64,000 nucleotides of DNA from Henckelia pumila. Lineage: Eukaryota > Streptophyta > Magnoliopsida > Lamiales > Gesneriaceae. Under the pieces are notes generated by a model. The model saw nothing but the letters and a program-made list of their open reading frames with translations, was not told where the DNA came from and searched no databases. This document shows, one piece after another, positions 13,221 through 26,444 of the stretch (its first letter is position 1; each line of letters begins with the position of its first letter). The position numbers and the translations under genes were made by a program. The DNA lies in NCBI RefSeq assembly GCF_033568475.1, contig NC_133121.1:3968001-4032000 (forward strand). Reading direction: 5' to 3'.

Positions 13221-14610
13221 GGGAAAAGTACACTTTTGGTTCTCTAATTTGTACATTTTTTATTTTTGGTCCTGTTAAAAGTAAATTTGTAATTTTAGTT
13301 ATGTAACTTGCATTATTTTTTCATTTTTGGTCCTATTAACATTGAATTCGCATATTTAGTCATGTAACTTTCATGTATTTTCATTTTAAGTCTTGTTAAC
13401 ACCGTATTTACAATTTTAGTCATGTAAATTGCATTCTTTTTCATTTTTAGTCAAGTTTACATATAATTTTCATTTTTTTTTATCTTATAACTTCCATATA
13501 TTTTTATTTTTAGTTATATTAGAGATAAATTTATATTTTTAATTCAATAAATTTCATATTTTTTTATATTTTTATTCATAATATATTATGATTTACATAT
13601 TTTAAAACTTTTAAAATTTAAATGAATCAAAAAAATTGAACTAAAAATTATTCAAAATTTTTTTACACTAAATATTATCTTATAAAATACAAAATATAAA
13701 TAAAAATATTAATTTAATATGAATCATTTTTTGTTTTAGTTTTTATGTATATAATATGAAATCAAACCATATAATTTTATTTTATTTTTAATCATATTAA
13801 AGGGGAATTCAATGGTCTTGTTAATACTTAATTTTTATTTTTAGTCATATTAAAGGCGAATTTTTATTTTTATACCATGTAATTTGTAATTTTTTTTTAT
13901 TTTTTACTTATATTTCTACCAAAAATTATTTGTGACAAGCATAGATTACGTGAGTACTTAAGCTTTGATTTAAAAAAAAAAACCATAAATCCAAACTCAA
14001 GAAACAAAATACAAAACGAAAATCGAATTTTGGTCGGATATAAAATTTAAATTAAAAAATTTCTATTTCATATTATATATCAAAACTAAACCCAAAAAAA
14101 CATGATTCACATTATATTAATACTTTTATTTATATTATATATTTTATAAGATGATATTTAGTGTAAAATTGTTTTGAATAATTTTAGTTGAATTTTTGTT
14201 ATTTAATTCATTTAAATTTTAAAAGCTTTAAAATATGTAAATCATAATATATTATAAATAAAAATATAAAAAAAGTATGAAATTTATGAAATTAAAAATA
14301 TAAATTCATCGATAATATGACTAAGAAAAAATATATAGAAGTTACAAGACAAAAAAGTGAAAATTCAATGCAAAAAGGACTAAAAATGAAAAAAATGCAA
14401 GTTACAGGATTAAAATTGTAAATTCAATATTAATAGGACTTAAAGTGAAAAATTAATGAAAGTTACAGGACTAAAAATGCGAATTAATGTTAATATGAGA
14501 AAAAATGAAAAAAAAATGCAACTTACAGGACTAAAATTACAAAATTATTTTTAACAGGACAAAAAATGGAAAATATACAAATTATAGGACCAAAATTGTA
14601 ATTCTCCCTA
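13221..14610. mobile_element. Large foldback (inverted-repeat) element
   Basis: This 1390-bp element consists almost entirely of two inverted arms of about 650 bp meeting near 13900-13960. The left arm carries degenerate 60-70 bp units (a TTTTTGGTCCTGTTAA-type motif, then AGTCATGTAACTT); the right arm carries their reverse complements (AAGTTACAGGACTAAAA, TTAACAGGAC). The ends are GGGAAAAG and CTCCCTA, flanked by an exact 8-bp repeat, TTAGTCAA, at 13213-13220 and 14611-14618. There is no coding sequence. A transcript would fold into a very long hairpin. Confidence 0.7.
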
Positions 14611-14700
14611 TTAGTCAACATACGTACGATCTCAGTTAACTAATTTGCACTTTTTTCGATGATAGTCAATTTTTATCATAGCGTTGATGTGACACTGATG

Positions 14701-14878
14701 CAAGGGCGGAACCAAGTGGCCCGGGTGGGCCCGAATTTTTTTAAATTTTGTATATAAAATTTTTGAATAATTTTGGTTTAATTTGGTTGTAGTCCGGGTA
14801 ATCTAATTCAAAATATTAAATGATACGAGAGTTTAGAATTTTAGCCCGAATAGACTAAAATTTTTGGGTCCGCCATTG
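14701..14878. mobile_element. Small hAT-type MITE
   Basis: This 178-bp element has imperfect inverted ends CAAGGGCGGAACC and CAATGGCGGACCC and an exact 8-bp duplication, CACTGATG, at 14693-14700 and 14879-14886. Inner sequence near both ends also pairs (GGGCCCGAATTTTTT against AAAATTTTTGGGTCC). It is non-coding. Confidence 0.75.
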
Positions 14879-14886
14879 CACTGATG

Positions 14887-15698
14887 ACATATCATCGAAA
14901 AATGCTAACACGACCACGAATATTACTAATGGTTCCGATTACACGTATACACTAAATTCCTATTGCCAAAAATGCCACCTTCCTTCCTATTGACCCTCCA
15001 CATCGATCGGAGGGCAGCTATAAATCCCCCCACTAAGCTACGTACACTTCTCCACACCGAATCTCTCAATTATCCCGCACACAAAATCATCAAAAGGATT
15101 CTGAGTTAATTCTTCCATATATAACATCAATAAAAGCTACAGACATTGATATGAAATATTCATTGAGAAAGTTTATTCGTCGTTTGATGCATGCCAGCCA
15201 CATATTTATCTTTGTGAATGAAACAAGCAATCCAAGACAGCCATGAAATCCCATCAAAGAATATAAACCGATCGGAACAAGATCACACGGTGTATATATG
15301 CACGATCGAATACTCGAATCAATTAACTCGATCCTAGTTCGAAAAAGGTCGAATCTAGGTACAAACATGAAGCTAGAATGGGAAAAGAGTTGCGACCGAT
15401 TGTAGGGAAAAATGAACGTGTGCATGCATGAGGATACATAGTTTTGAACTTTCAAGAAACCCTGTAATGCAAATGATTGATCCAAGGTGGTATATGCCTG
15501 ACTGTGCGTGATTGCATTAGTGGAGAATGTGATGAAACCTTTTTGGTCCATTAATAATGCTTTAGAAGAATCAAGATTTTTTAACTTTCTATAATGAACT
15601 CACATTTTCTTATGCCCAAATTAACCCAAATCTTATTAAATTTCAGAAAAAAAAAATTAATAAATTAAAAATGGGGTAAAATAAATACAATTTTGATA
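14887..15698. other. Region with an orphan TATA box, no supported gene
   Basis: A good TATA-box candidate, GCTATAAATC, lies near 15018 on the + strand, with a less AT-rich stretch downstream to about 15550. No + strand ORF of note follows. The longest frame (15090-15551, - strand, 153 codons) has no recognisable motif. A non-coding transcript is possible but unproven. Confidence 0.3.
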
Positions 15699-15771
15699 CG
15701 ACTCCGCTGGGGATCGAACCCAGAATCTCTGGTTCCGTAGACCAGCGCCTTATCCATTGGGCCACGGAGTC
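15699..15771 (-). tRNA. trnR-ACG: tRNA-Arg (anticodon ACG)
   Basis: This 73-nt gene has no intron. The acceptor stem GACTCCG pairs with CGGAGTC, followed by discriminator G. The D arm is followed by anticodon stem CTGGT/ACCAG around loop CTACGGA, giving anticodon ACG for CGU arginine codons (A34 is normally edited to inosine). The T arm contains GGTTCGATCC, the internal B box. A CAA motif lies a few bases upstream in transcript sense, as is usual for plant nuclear tRNA genes. It stands alone between the foldback/MITE region and the asparagine synthetase gene. Confidence 0.96.
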
Positions 15772-16635
15772 AACTTGTTACAATTGGGTCTCAATATATT
15801 AATATATATTTTATACTTTCACCTCTGGTTCGCCTTGTTGAGTTCCATCACTTCCACTGCTACTTTGTTTGAAACATTACTCAAAAAAATAATAATCACG
15901 AATTTTGTAATGTATTTTAGATTCTTAAAAATATATATATCTTTTATTCCTTTTTTAATAAAAAAAAGGACTGTGCATGTTGCTTCATAGTAAATGACTA
16001 GTATTACAATAAAATGCTTTATTTACGAAGCATTGATGATATTTTAGAAAATTTGCTCAGTGAAAAAAAAAAAAAAGGTCGTTGAACATACAAGGAATCA
16101 TTCTCATGTGTTTTTTTTAATAAAAAAAGTAAAATTAAAATAATTTGATAGATACACATAAAACAATGGAATTACGATCCATCAGACTCACCACTACTCA
16201 AAAGTCCAGTCGGTTGTGATTGATCCAATAATAAATAATGAGCAATATTTGATTTTTCAATGTTATACGTTACATGACCAACATGAAAAATTATATATGA
16301 CTCACAATATGCAATTGGATCTATCTTTGAGGTAATTATGTGTTATAAGATATGATTGAAATAAGTCTTGTATATAAATCTCTCACTCAAAATATTTAAA
16401 TTAATTCAGTAACGATGTTGATGCATGTTGAGGTAGTATTGGATGACAAAATCAACTTATTTAATATTTAAAATAAAATTTGGCGCAGAGAAATAGTTTT
16501 GCCACACATTACTTAAATATAATTGAGCAAAATTGAATCTAACTGTACCACGAGCATTGTTGGTTAAACACAACAATACACTAAAGCCCAAATGAGGAAT
16601 CTACAACAAACAATTAACGTAGCAAAAGGTCTAGG
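15772..16635. other. Intergenic, 3' flank of asparagine synthetase
   Basis: I see no gene. The part nearest 16635 is probably the 3' UTR of the asparagine synthetase gene. The rest is AT-rich and unremarkable. Confidence 0.5.
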
Positions 16636-19600
16636 CTACTTTTCTGGTGAGCCATTTATTGCTGGGGCATCAGCAACTGCCTTCGTCTCCTCATACGCAG
16701 CAACATGCACACCAAGGGCGGCTCGACCGGAGGGGTCAAGATTCTTAGACCATGCCGCATCCCATTCTACAGCCTTGGCAGTACTGCACGCCACACTTGG
16801 ACCTCCAGGCACTGTAGATCTAGCAGCATTCTGATCAAAATGACAAGCCAAACTCAAATTAGTTGGAGTCATTCACTGAAAAACATATGATATTTTTTAT
16901 TTGAAAGCTAGGGAGAAGAATGATTTAAAGCCATTGTCATGTACGGTGGCTGGATTTAAAAAGGTGTAGAGAGTGGAGGCCGTCATTCGCTCTTTAACCA
17001 AAGAAAATCTAGAAATTCACGAATAACTTTTCCAAAACTACAAAATTTGAATCATATGGAGTCACCCCCTCACCCAGATTCTTGAATCTACTTCCTAGTT
17101 CCTAGTCATGAATCACTTGCCCTTGTTTGCGTACTATCGCAAATTTCGGAACATGTGGGTTTTTTTATCATTTTCTCAGTTTTCAGTGGATTTTAAAATC
17201 TTCCTCAGTTGGAATCAGTATCTCCAATTCCTTACTCAAGGATTCAGATCCTTTAATCAACGCACCACCCCCCACTACATTGTTGTCCTGTTGGAGTCCT
17301 ACGCGCTAAAAAAATGAACATGTAGTAACTTACTTTAGGGAAAAACCGCTCAAAGATTGTTCGGTAGTGGTACCCTTCTTTTGTCATTGGAGTATTCTCA
17401 GGGTAAACAAAATTTGCGTTGGCTAGCATTGAATCTGTAACCTGTCAATCCCATACAGGAAAATCTGTAATCCATGTGCCAAGCTACCAAAAATTTATTC
17501 ATATAAATGATTCAAGAATATTCAATATGTAGAGAGTTAGGCCAACCTGTTGGTTAGCATGATCTTTCAAGCCATCAATCCAACTGTATCCAACTCCATC
17601 ACTGAACTGCTCTTTTTGTCTGTATAAAATGTGCTGAACCAAGAAAATCGAATGGCTCAAGACTTCAATGCTACACGGTCTTCTTGTTCTTATAGAAATT
17701 AATTAGAAGGGAAACGAATATTTATTTGTTGAAATAAAAATTGTGATCAAAGAACAGCACAAACCTTGGGCAAATATGGGTGTTGCTCATCATCAAAGGC
17801 ATTGCGCAAAATCCATTTTTCAATTCTTCCAAGGTCAGGTCTTACCTGTTATTTTCAGGCAAATAAAATCTTCATTGAAAATTAACAGATTACAAATCAA
17901 TCAAAATATTATTCTTGGCAGATATCAACTTCAAACATCACCCTCGAGATAAGAATGTCATGATATAAGTTTTAAAGGAACAACTAATGGTGAGATATGC
18001 TAAATAATATTTACTGAATTCGACAGCTCGTGATTCCTCTTTTGCCAAATACAAATAACACTGGAGAAGGAAATTAGACAGTGTTTCCAACTTCAGTTTG
18101 TTGGTTTTTGGGCTTCAATTTTCAAAAGAGATACATGTCTTAGATTTGTGATCAACAAATGCCTTCTCTCATTTATACCGTAGGCTCAAGTAATTCATCT
18201 TGTTAGCATATAGAATGTACCGAAGTGAATTGCACAGTTTTGAAGTAGTTCACATCCCATAAATCCACACTGGATGTCCGATCATGAAATCAACAAGCCT
18301 CTACTGAGACAGGTTTAAGCAGTGAAAGTACCCAAAATTGATTTCCTGGATTTCTCTAAACCAATTTTAATGAGCATATTAATGTGTACCAAGGGGAAAA
18401 GTTTGAATAATGTCATGATTATAGTCAAAGCAGTAAAGATTGAGATATCAAATAGTTCACCATTTTCCATTCTGGGTCAATACCCATGGCAATACTGACA
18501 AATTCCTTGTCTAAGAAGGGCACACGAGCTTCAACACCCCATGCCGAAGTTGATTTGTTGGCTCTCAAACAGTCGTATAGATGAAGAGCTTTGATCTGGC
18601 ACCATTTTAAAATAAAACAGGCGTCATACTTAAAATTCTTAAGAGTAACAAATAAATCCTTATCAAGACAACCATATTACCAGTCATGTTTGAAAATTCT
18701 TCCTCGAAGTAATGATTAAAACCTTACCGAGGCAACCATATTACCCTTTTGGTTTTACTTAACATATGTTTGGCACAGTACCTTCGCACATGTTTCCTTG
18801 TGAAGCTCCTCCTTGTTGGGTGCCTTGTGAAAATACAAATAACCTCCAAAAATCTCATCAGAACCTTCACCAGAAAGAACCATTTTTACTCCCAGAGATT
18901 TTATTTTTCTGGACATGAGAAACATTGGGGTACTGGCTCTGATAGTAGTCACATCATATGTTTCAATGTGATAGATAACCTCTTCCAGTGCATCAATTCC
19001 TTCCTGTACAATCAAAATAATTGAAAAGAGAATATGGTAAAAAGCAACAGAAGTGCAAAATGAATTATTCGACATTCACACAATGAACATACCTGCACAG
19101 TGAAATAAAACTCATGATGACGAGTTCCCAGATAGTCTGCCACTTCTCTGGCTGCTCTCAGATCAGGAGAACCCTGAAAGGAGAAAAAAACAAAATTAAT
19201 CGTGTAGAGGAACAAGTGACATATAATTGTAAATTTACCCGTTAAAGAATAGGAACCAAGGTTGAAAAATAATATTGATTGATTATACAGGATTGAGTAA
19301 AGATCAGCAGGATAGGTTGCTATGGACATCATTTGATGCCAAGAAGCCAAATTTTAATTGATGCCAATGCTTCGTACTAAGAAATAAGTCAGTAAAATAT
19401 GCTTTTAATTTTCAACATATTTTTTTACAGTGGAAGTTTATGCCGAGCAACGGTTGGCATATTTGTTTATACACTTATACGTACAAATTTGAACAAAATG
19501 CAGCAAATAAAGTTCACAAAATTGCTAGGAGGAAGGACAAAGTTACGCTTAAACTTAGAGATTTCCTAGTTATCATCAAGAAGCTTGCTGAGAAGTTTGA

Positions 19601-22600
19601 TGCAAGAGCAGAAGTCTGAATAGGAGAAGTTCCAATTACTCTTTTCATTCTTCCTCGCAGAATGGTATAAATAAAAACGGCTAATTCTCCTTTGAACAAG
19701 AGAGAGTTATTAGGGAGTCACAGCCACTGAGGTGCAGAACATACTTTCTGCACCCACAACTGGAAGCATTGACTGTTGGTAAAGTTTACTACCTTTAAGC
19801 CAATGCAAAAGGTATGCAATTGTGATCCCCACTGGCAGGCTGCTTCAGAATCAACCAAATAGCGGGAAGCCACCGAAGCAACAAGCGATGAGTCCAATCC
19901 ACCAGATAAAAGTACACCAAAGGGAACATCTGTCATGAGTCTCTTCACAACAGCCTGCAACATAGCAAGATCATAAGAAAATGTTATTCAAGGAAGCATC
20001 AATGCATACAAAGATTTCACAGATGCACAAATTCAAGGCCAATCGTTTCACAGGCTTCATTAAATAGGTGATGCCAAATGAGTGACATTTTGTAATAATT
20101 GTATGCTTTTGAAGGAGATATTGAATAAAACTCGAAATGAAATGAATGTGACATACATTACATTAAACATGATGAAGATAAGGCTATAATTAAGTCAAAG
20201 AGGAGTAAGAAAGGAAAATAACAGAGAGATAAATAAGTAAGAGATGCGAAGGTATGAGTTGAATAAATTACCAGATGGTAAACTGTAAAAAGAGAAGGAA
20301 AGCATTAAGATGACTATAGATGCAGAGTAGCTAGGAAGAAAGAAGTACTGAGGAAAGGAAAAGAAAAAGAGATCAGGAGGGACTGAAACAAAGAGAAGGG
20401 TCAATCTGATTCAAATCATACACACAGGAAATATAAGACTCCAACACACAAATATTCAAAGAAAGCAAAGAATACAGAAACATAAGGGAATAAAAACACA
20501 AGGCAGTATTTTTTACATAAGCACGGACCACACCTGATGGTTAAGGCACAATAAAATATAACACAACACGCAATTGGCAACAGAAGAATGGATAAAGCTA
20601 ACCTTCTCAAAGGCCTTGCGTAATACTAGGGGCTCATATGGTGCCAAAGGTATCTGCTCTGAATACCATGGTGGGTTGTACCACCTTTTGAACCCTCCTG
20701 TTGCCATTATTAGATTAGGATGTTGCAGTTGTAAATATATTTGCAAGTAGATTGATGCTGAACAGAAAAAATTCCGGTATTCCAGAACATGTTTAGCAAG
20801 TTTCTTCTTCAGCTAAGGAACAAGTTCCCAATTCTATCATAATCAAGTTCAATCCCCAGATTCTTAGTCACAAATATATTTTACAGCTCTAGTATCGTGA
20901 AGGATAAAATGAACTTTATGTTTCAATGAACTCATCTCATATTAGAAGTAGTAAAAAAAATTCAAACGATCATATAAAAATAGCTAACTTAGTGGATTTA
21001 ATGTCTTGTAAGTGTGTAAACACTTAATCTGGTAAACCATGTATAAAAGATTGATAGCCATACTCTTTACTTCTGGATCAGCATGATTCAACAGTATAGA
21101 ACTTAAACTATAATACATTTGTCAACAATGAAATTAATGACCACATCGGCAGAAAAAAAGTTGGATGTTTAAGTTACAATGGAAAAAGAACAGTTGCAGT
21201 CCGAATAATTGAAGCTAACGAAATTGCTCTCTGGGGATCTCAGGTTCATCGAACATACCACTTTTGCTTGAATAGACGTGTCCTGGAAGGAAAGACATGA
21301 AGCGTTCACAATCATCACTTAAAGCTTTCATCTCCGAAGCAAACCATATTGATCCTGAGAGTGAAGTTTAGTTCAGCAAAAACCTGGTAAGTTGTAACGA
21401 GATAACCATGACGATTTTCATATGAACCGGTTAGGCTTTAATTCAGAGGAGTGATCCACATATGAATTTTCGCTGTTTTCAAAATCTACAGTGCATCATA
21501 ACATGATTATTGCACAGAATCACAACAAAAAAGATTTAATGCCGGGATAAAAAGATCTCATACCATCAAGACCCCAGCCTATGTAAAGGGGAGTAATACC
21601 AATTGCATCTCGAGCAGCAATGAAACTATTGTCTCGAGTGTCAAGAAGCACAAACGAAAACATGCCATCCAACATGTCAACAAAATCCTCACCATATTCT
21701 TCATACTGAGAAAAAAATTTATTCGAACACAAAATCCATGTAAGAGACAACCAGTTTACCTCATATAATTCTAAAACTTTATCAAGGAATTACTCAGGAA
21801 TAACAAATAAAATTGTTAGATATTATTATGCAGTGTCACACTTCTATCCCCAACCACTCTCAAGTACTTACCAGGTGAGCGATAACTTCACAATCACTTC
21901 CTGTTCTGAACTGATGAGACTGCAGCTTCTTCCTAAGATCTTTATGGTTATATATTTCGCCATTAACCTGAAAGCATCAAGAGAGAGGGGGGAACAGGGA
22001 AAAAGAGATATCACGTCTTGCAAAAAATAATAAAGATTTTCACTGGACTTGTAATGTAAAGCTTACAAATATTGGAAACAATAACACCTGGAGAGGACTA
22101 TGTTTCTAGTAAACCTCTTTTCTCTGTTCAAGGAACATAAACTTTTGACACGATGATTTCTGACCGAGTGGTGAACACAACGGAATTGATTTTTTTTCAG
22201 ACAACACATAACCGGGAACATCATACTTTCCATTCTAATACAAGTAAAAGTCTACAAGATAGTTTACTGGCATTCCAAGTAAATTATACTCATTCGGTCC
22301 CAATTATAAAGACCACCTTTCTTTTTTTGTTTGTCTCAAATATATAGGCTTACACTATATTTGGCAATAGTTTTTATACTCTTTTACTAATATATCCCTA
22401 TTAACTATATCTTGAAATTTGAAAATTGTGCAACCAATTTTGAATACAATAAATAAGGATAAAATGGGAAGTTTGTACAAGATTTACTTTTCCAATAATT
22501 TTTTTTAATCTGTGTGAAAAAAACGTAGGACAATATAATCGGGACGGAAGAGCAGTTTACATATTTACGCTGTAAAACTCCTCAAAAACATTATAGCTGA

Positions 22601-23848
22601 ACAAAAAAGTATTATTACGCCAGAAAGAGGAATTACTATTGAATTGCGGCCACTTTAAAGATAATCCATATGATAAAATCTTGCTATGCAAAAATTTTAC
22701 CCACCGTGACAACAACTGTTTTGTCTTCATTATACAGTGGCTGATCTCCTGATGTAGGATCTACAATCGCCAAACGTTGATGAGCAAGATAACAGTCTTG
22801 ATGATTGTGCAGGCCGCTCCAATCAGGACCTCTGTGCCGCAACCTATGGGCTCCAAATTCAAGTAACAAAGACTCAGAACATATTTGTTAGACACATGAC
22901 ATCTAGACGGTGCAATGCTATTTATAATTGCAATATAATTATGGACAGAGAACAGTTACTCAAACCAGAAACTGAGCTTAACAACCAGCATCACTAAATA
23001 ACTTTCAGCTGCCTTTGATTAAACTGGAATCAATTGTTGTTGAAGATAAAGTCTTCAACTTGGAAAATGAAAATATTTGTTGAAAAACGTCTTGAAACAT
23101 ATCATGAGAACAACCACACACTATTTTTGCAATAAAAATTATGTATGTGCGAACACATACTAAATACAATTGTTGTAGACATGACTTTGTTAACCAACAT
23201 TATCGACAAACTGACAATTAAAAAGAATTGATTAAAATATTACAGTATTGAAAAATTAACACAGACGATAAATTAATAGAGAAATTGAATATTGATCGTT
23301 GTCCATCCCCACACCCTAAAAATTGTAAAAAAAAAAAACTGTTGATTATAAAAATGCCCCACGCTTTCTGATTTGCTTCATATTGCAGAAAATGAGAAGA
23401 ACTCCCCTGTACTTAGTAATTGTAGAAAATCTATTCCCATATTGATTATAAAAATGCCCCATTAATCCCTTACACAACCAAAAATTTCAACCACTATAAA
23501 TCAAAATGCTGGCATATAATACTTCACTCCAGAATTTTGTTTAGACAAAAAAAGATATAAGAGTAACAAAAAAATAAAACTAATAATCATTCGACAATTA
23601 ACCGATAACCTACGAATAACATGACAACATTTCTTTCATAAACGAAAATCAACAAAACGAAGATCAAAATACATTTGTCAAAACAAACAACAAATCAGAA
23701 CCAATCGAGAACGCAGGGAAACAAAAAAATAAACCCAGGATTATCAGAAATGAAGATAAAAATTAAACCTTCTGGAGAGCTCGATGATCCTGGAGCGCTT
23801 CGCGTGAGAATTGTCAGTGACACCGAGAACTGCGAGAATTCCACACAT
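16636..23848 (-). CDS. ASN: Asparagine synthetase (glutamine-hydrolysing), 14 coding exons
   Basis: It makes asparagine from aspartate, glutamine and ATP, the main step in plant nitrogen transport and storage. Coding exons, 5' to 3': 23848-23769, 22843-22705, 21967-21872, 21705-21564, 21354-21259, 20697-20603, 19954-19793, 19173-19093, 19003-18782, 18595-18461, 17845-17765, 17633-17547, 17441-17334, 16830-16636. All join in frame at GT/AG sites into 572 residues. The N-terminus [10 protein letters not shown] exposes the nucleophile Cys2 of the glutaminase domain; R50, N75-G76-E77 and D98 match glutamine-binding positions. The synthetase domain has the ATP-pyrophosphatase loop SGGLDSS at 233-239 and [14 protein letters not shown]. 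The wording [10 protein letters not shown] and the C-terminus ([14 protein letters not shown]) suggest the ASN2/ASN3 class rather than dark-induced ASN1 (from memory). It looks intact. Confidence 0.95.
22289..22552. mobile_element. Stowaway-like MITE in asparagine synthetase intron 2
   Basis: The left end CTCATTCGGTCCCAATTATA and the inverted right end CTCTTCCGTCCCGATTATAT resemble the CTCCCTCCGTCCC ends of Stowaway (Tc1/mariner) MITEs. A TA dinucleotide precedes the left end; the right flank lacks a clean TA, so the copy has decayed. It lies wholly within intron 2 (21968-22704). Confidence 0.6.
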
Positions 23849-24161
23849 GGCTGCGTGCACTGTTGCTTTCTGCGGATAGACAGAGAAATGACAACGGCTA
23901 CAAGTCAAGGTGAATGCTGGTTAACGAATCATCTCAGCCGTTGATTTTTGAAAGATTCCGTGATTTAATTAGGGTTTAAGCCCAAAGATTCCTACCTAGG
24001 CCTACCTTGAATGATTCAATGATATCATACAGTATCCATCCATATTTGGTATTTTGGATCCTGAGATTTTGTTATTAATTTTTGTTATTTTTTATGAAAT
24101 AAGAATCTATCTATCTATATATAAATATTTCAATTTTGGACGATTTTTTTGACCTAACTTA

Positions 24162-24215
24162 GTGGTGAGTGAGTTCCGGGTCCAAATTCGATCGTTTGCG
24201 TGGGATGTTTGGTTC
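24162..24215 (+). repeat. Possible tRNA-derived SINE head fragment
   Basis: CTAACTTAGTGGTGAG resembles a polymerase III A box and CCAAATTCGATCG a degenerate B box at plausible spacing. No duplication or complete element could be defined. Confidence 0.25.
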
Positions 24216-25340
24216 GTTAGCTAAGTAATTCGTTTATTTTATTTGTTTCCATTTTTTAGGCTGCTTCAGATCATTTTTAGTTCATTTACATATTCAAATT
24301 TTAAAAATAATTAAGAAATCACGTTTGAGAATATCTATTTTTAAATAAAAGAAACAAAAACATTTTTATTTATTTATTTATTCATGACAATTTTATCTAC
24401 AACCACTACAATTATATTGAGTAAATCTTCGTCTAACATAAAACTGCAAATCACGCCGGTTAAATAAACTACATTTGACAAATTATATATGACAAACACA
24501 TCCAAAAAATATTGATTCGGAGAATCAAACTTCTATCGATCTAATCAAATGCTAACACGTTCCACCAACTCATGTACCACTCGTTGGAATAACTTTTTAC
24601 TTGTCAAAAAAAAGGTAAACTTTTTTATTTACTGATTGGACTCGCTGGCAGTGTGCCATTGGTATTAATATAAACATGACAATTGCTTGTTGGATTGGTA
24701 CATTGAGAAAAACTCTAACTGGGCCAAAGATCCAAATCAAGTTTCCCCTACTCTATTGGATTTGGATCCATGGGCCCAAGTCATACTCGGATAAATACAT
24801 ACGTGTGGTGGAATCTAATGAATGGATGTCACCCCTGACATATGCTGGCCTAAATTGATTTAAAAAATTGAATATCTGACCATATTGTTGGACTTTTTAG
24901 CCTAAGTTTTAATGAATTATTGTAGTCACATTTAGACACAATAATTGAAATGGATCAGGTGTACAGCATTATCTATTTTGATCAAGTACCTTCCAATAAA
25001 CTTCCACCACTCATCATCGACCTTTCAATTTCCATCAAGTTAATGTTTGGAGTCAAATTATAGCGCAAGTTCCATCTTTTAGCATTGATAATTTTGTTCT
25101 CTGAAATAATTATTCGATTCGTTGTGCATAAAGTCTATTAATTAAAATGAACTAAACAGAGTCAAAGAGATTCTTATGTCCAAAATGCTGGGTGTAACAG
25201 TTGAGAAAAAATGGGATTTTTAAAATGATGGAGTCTTGTAGAAGACTGAAATTTTAAAATTAATTTCAGATCCTGTTAACACATTCGCAATCCTCTGCAA
25301 GTTGGGGGTACAAATGCAATAATATATATATATACATAAA

Positions 25341-25505
25341 TGATATCCTGCACACCCTAATCTTGCACACATGTGGGCGCCTGCCAACGTGGCGTGCCCA
25401 CAACCACAATTTTTTTTTATTTTTTACAAAAAATGGCTGACCAATCATGGACCGCCACATAGGCGGTGCCCATGTTACCCCGGATCCCTCGGGTGCAAGG
25501 TATCA
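25341..25505. repeat. MITE-like unit with imperfect inverted ends
   Basis: The ends TGATATCCTGCACACCC and, read inward, TGATACCTTGCACCC are inverted repeats enclosing a GC-richer 165-bp segment with GGGCGCCTGCC and GGCGGTGCCC motifs. The flanks are simple AT sequence, so no duplication can be called. Confidence 0.45.
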
Positions 25506-25844
25506 AAATTATATATATATATATATATCATTGGAGAGAGAGCTAAACAGTAGTACTCTAATGGATGCATAGCAGCATAGCTCTAAGTGCAATATATAGT
25601 TAATCAATTAGTTATTGCCAATTCATGTAAACGGTAAGATACAATGAAACACATGATACTTATGATGAATTTTCTATGAAAGTGCTTGATCTCTATTAAC
25701 CTTTCAAATTTGTTAATATGTAAAAAAAAAATTCCCATAAATAATCATTTATGAAATACAATCCTTTATTACAAATTGGACGTAAATGGGATAAATGTAC
25801 CTTTTTTTTTTAGAGTAAATGTACCTAATTTTTAAAAACACATG

Positions 25845-25846
<2 letters not shown>

Positions 25847-25906
<60 letters not shown>
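25847..25906. repeat. Compound (TA)20(TG)10 microsatellite
   Basis: Uninterrupted TA repeats (25847-25886) switch directly to TG repeats (25887-25906). Confidence 0.95.
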
Positions 25907-25907
<1 letters not shown>

Positions 25908-25939
25908 ACATATATGCACTTGTAGAAGGAACTGTGTAG

Positions 25940-26058
25940 TAGTGTTTGGGAGAGCTTTTAAGAAGCATTTCTCAGTTTTTTTTAATAAAATTTCATAAAA
26001 TTTCAAAATTTTGTTAAAAAATTTGAAAAATATTTTCTAGAAGCTCTACCAGACACTG
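25940..26058. repeat. Short palindromic MITE, copy 1
   Basis: The ends AGTGTTTGGGAGAGCTT and, inward from the right, AGTGTCTGGTAGAGCTT are inverted; the interior AAAATTTCATAAAATTTC is also near-palindromic. A related copy lies at 53215-53338. Confidence 0.55.
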
Positions 26059-26444
26059 TCTAAGAGGGGTAAGTCTCAAGTGTCATCATCATACTTTGAA
26101 CACAAAGATACCTACTTCTCCGGTCCATCTTGCTTTCAGCTTGTTCTATTAGCCAAAAGATTTTCTTTATTTTAAAAATATATATATATATTTGGAGTTG
26201 GAAGGGCATTCTCTTTTATTTATCCTCTGGAAAGTTTATTTCTTATTATATCAGTCACACACTTATGAATTAATATATATTTATTTTAACTTTTCCCGGC
26301 CCTAACTTATTTAATGAGGGTACTTTAATAAATTCGAGCTAGGTACAAATTAAATGAGAGTCATAATTGGACAATAATATAGATTAGATAATAACTATCT
26401 CTTTCTTTGAAATTAATAATAACGTGTGTCATGTGTTACACACA

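Noticed and set aside
15090-15551. 153-codon open frame on the minus strand
   Set aside because: It has no recognisable domain, does not read like a real protein, and lies under the candidate + strand transcript; chance ORF is more likely.
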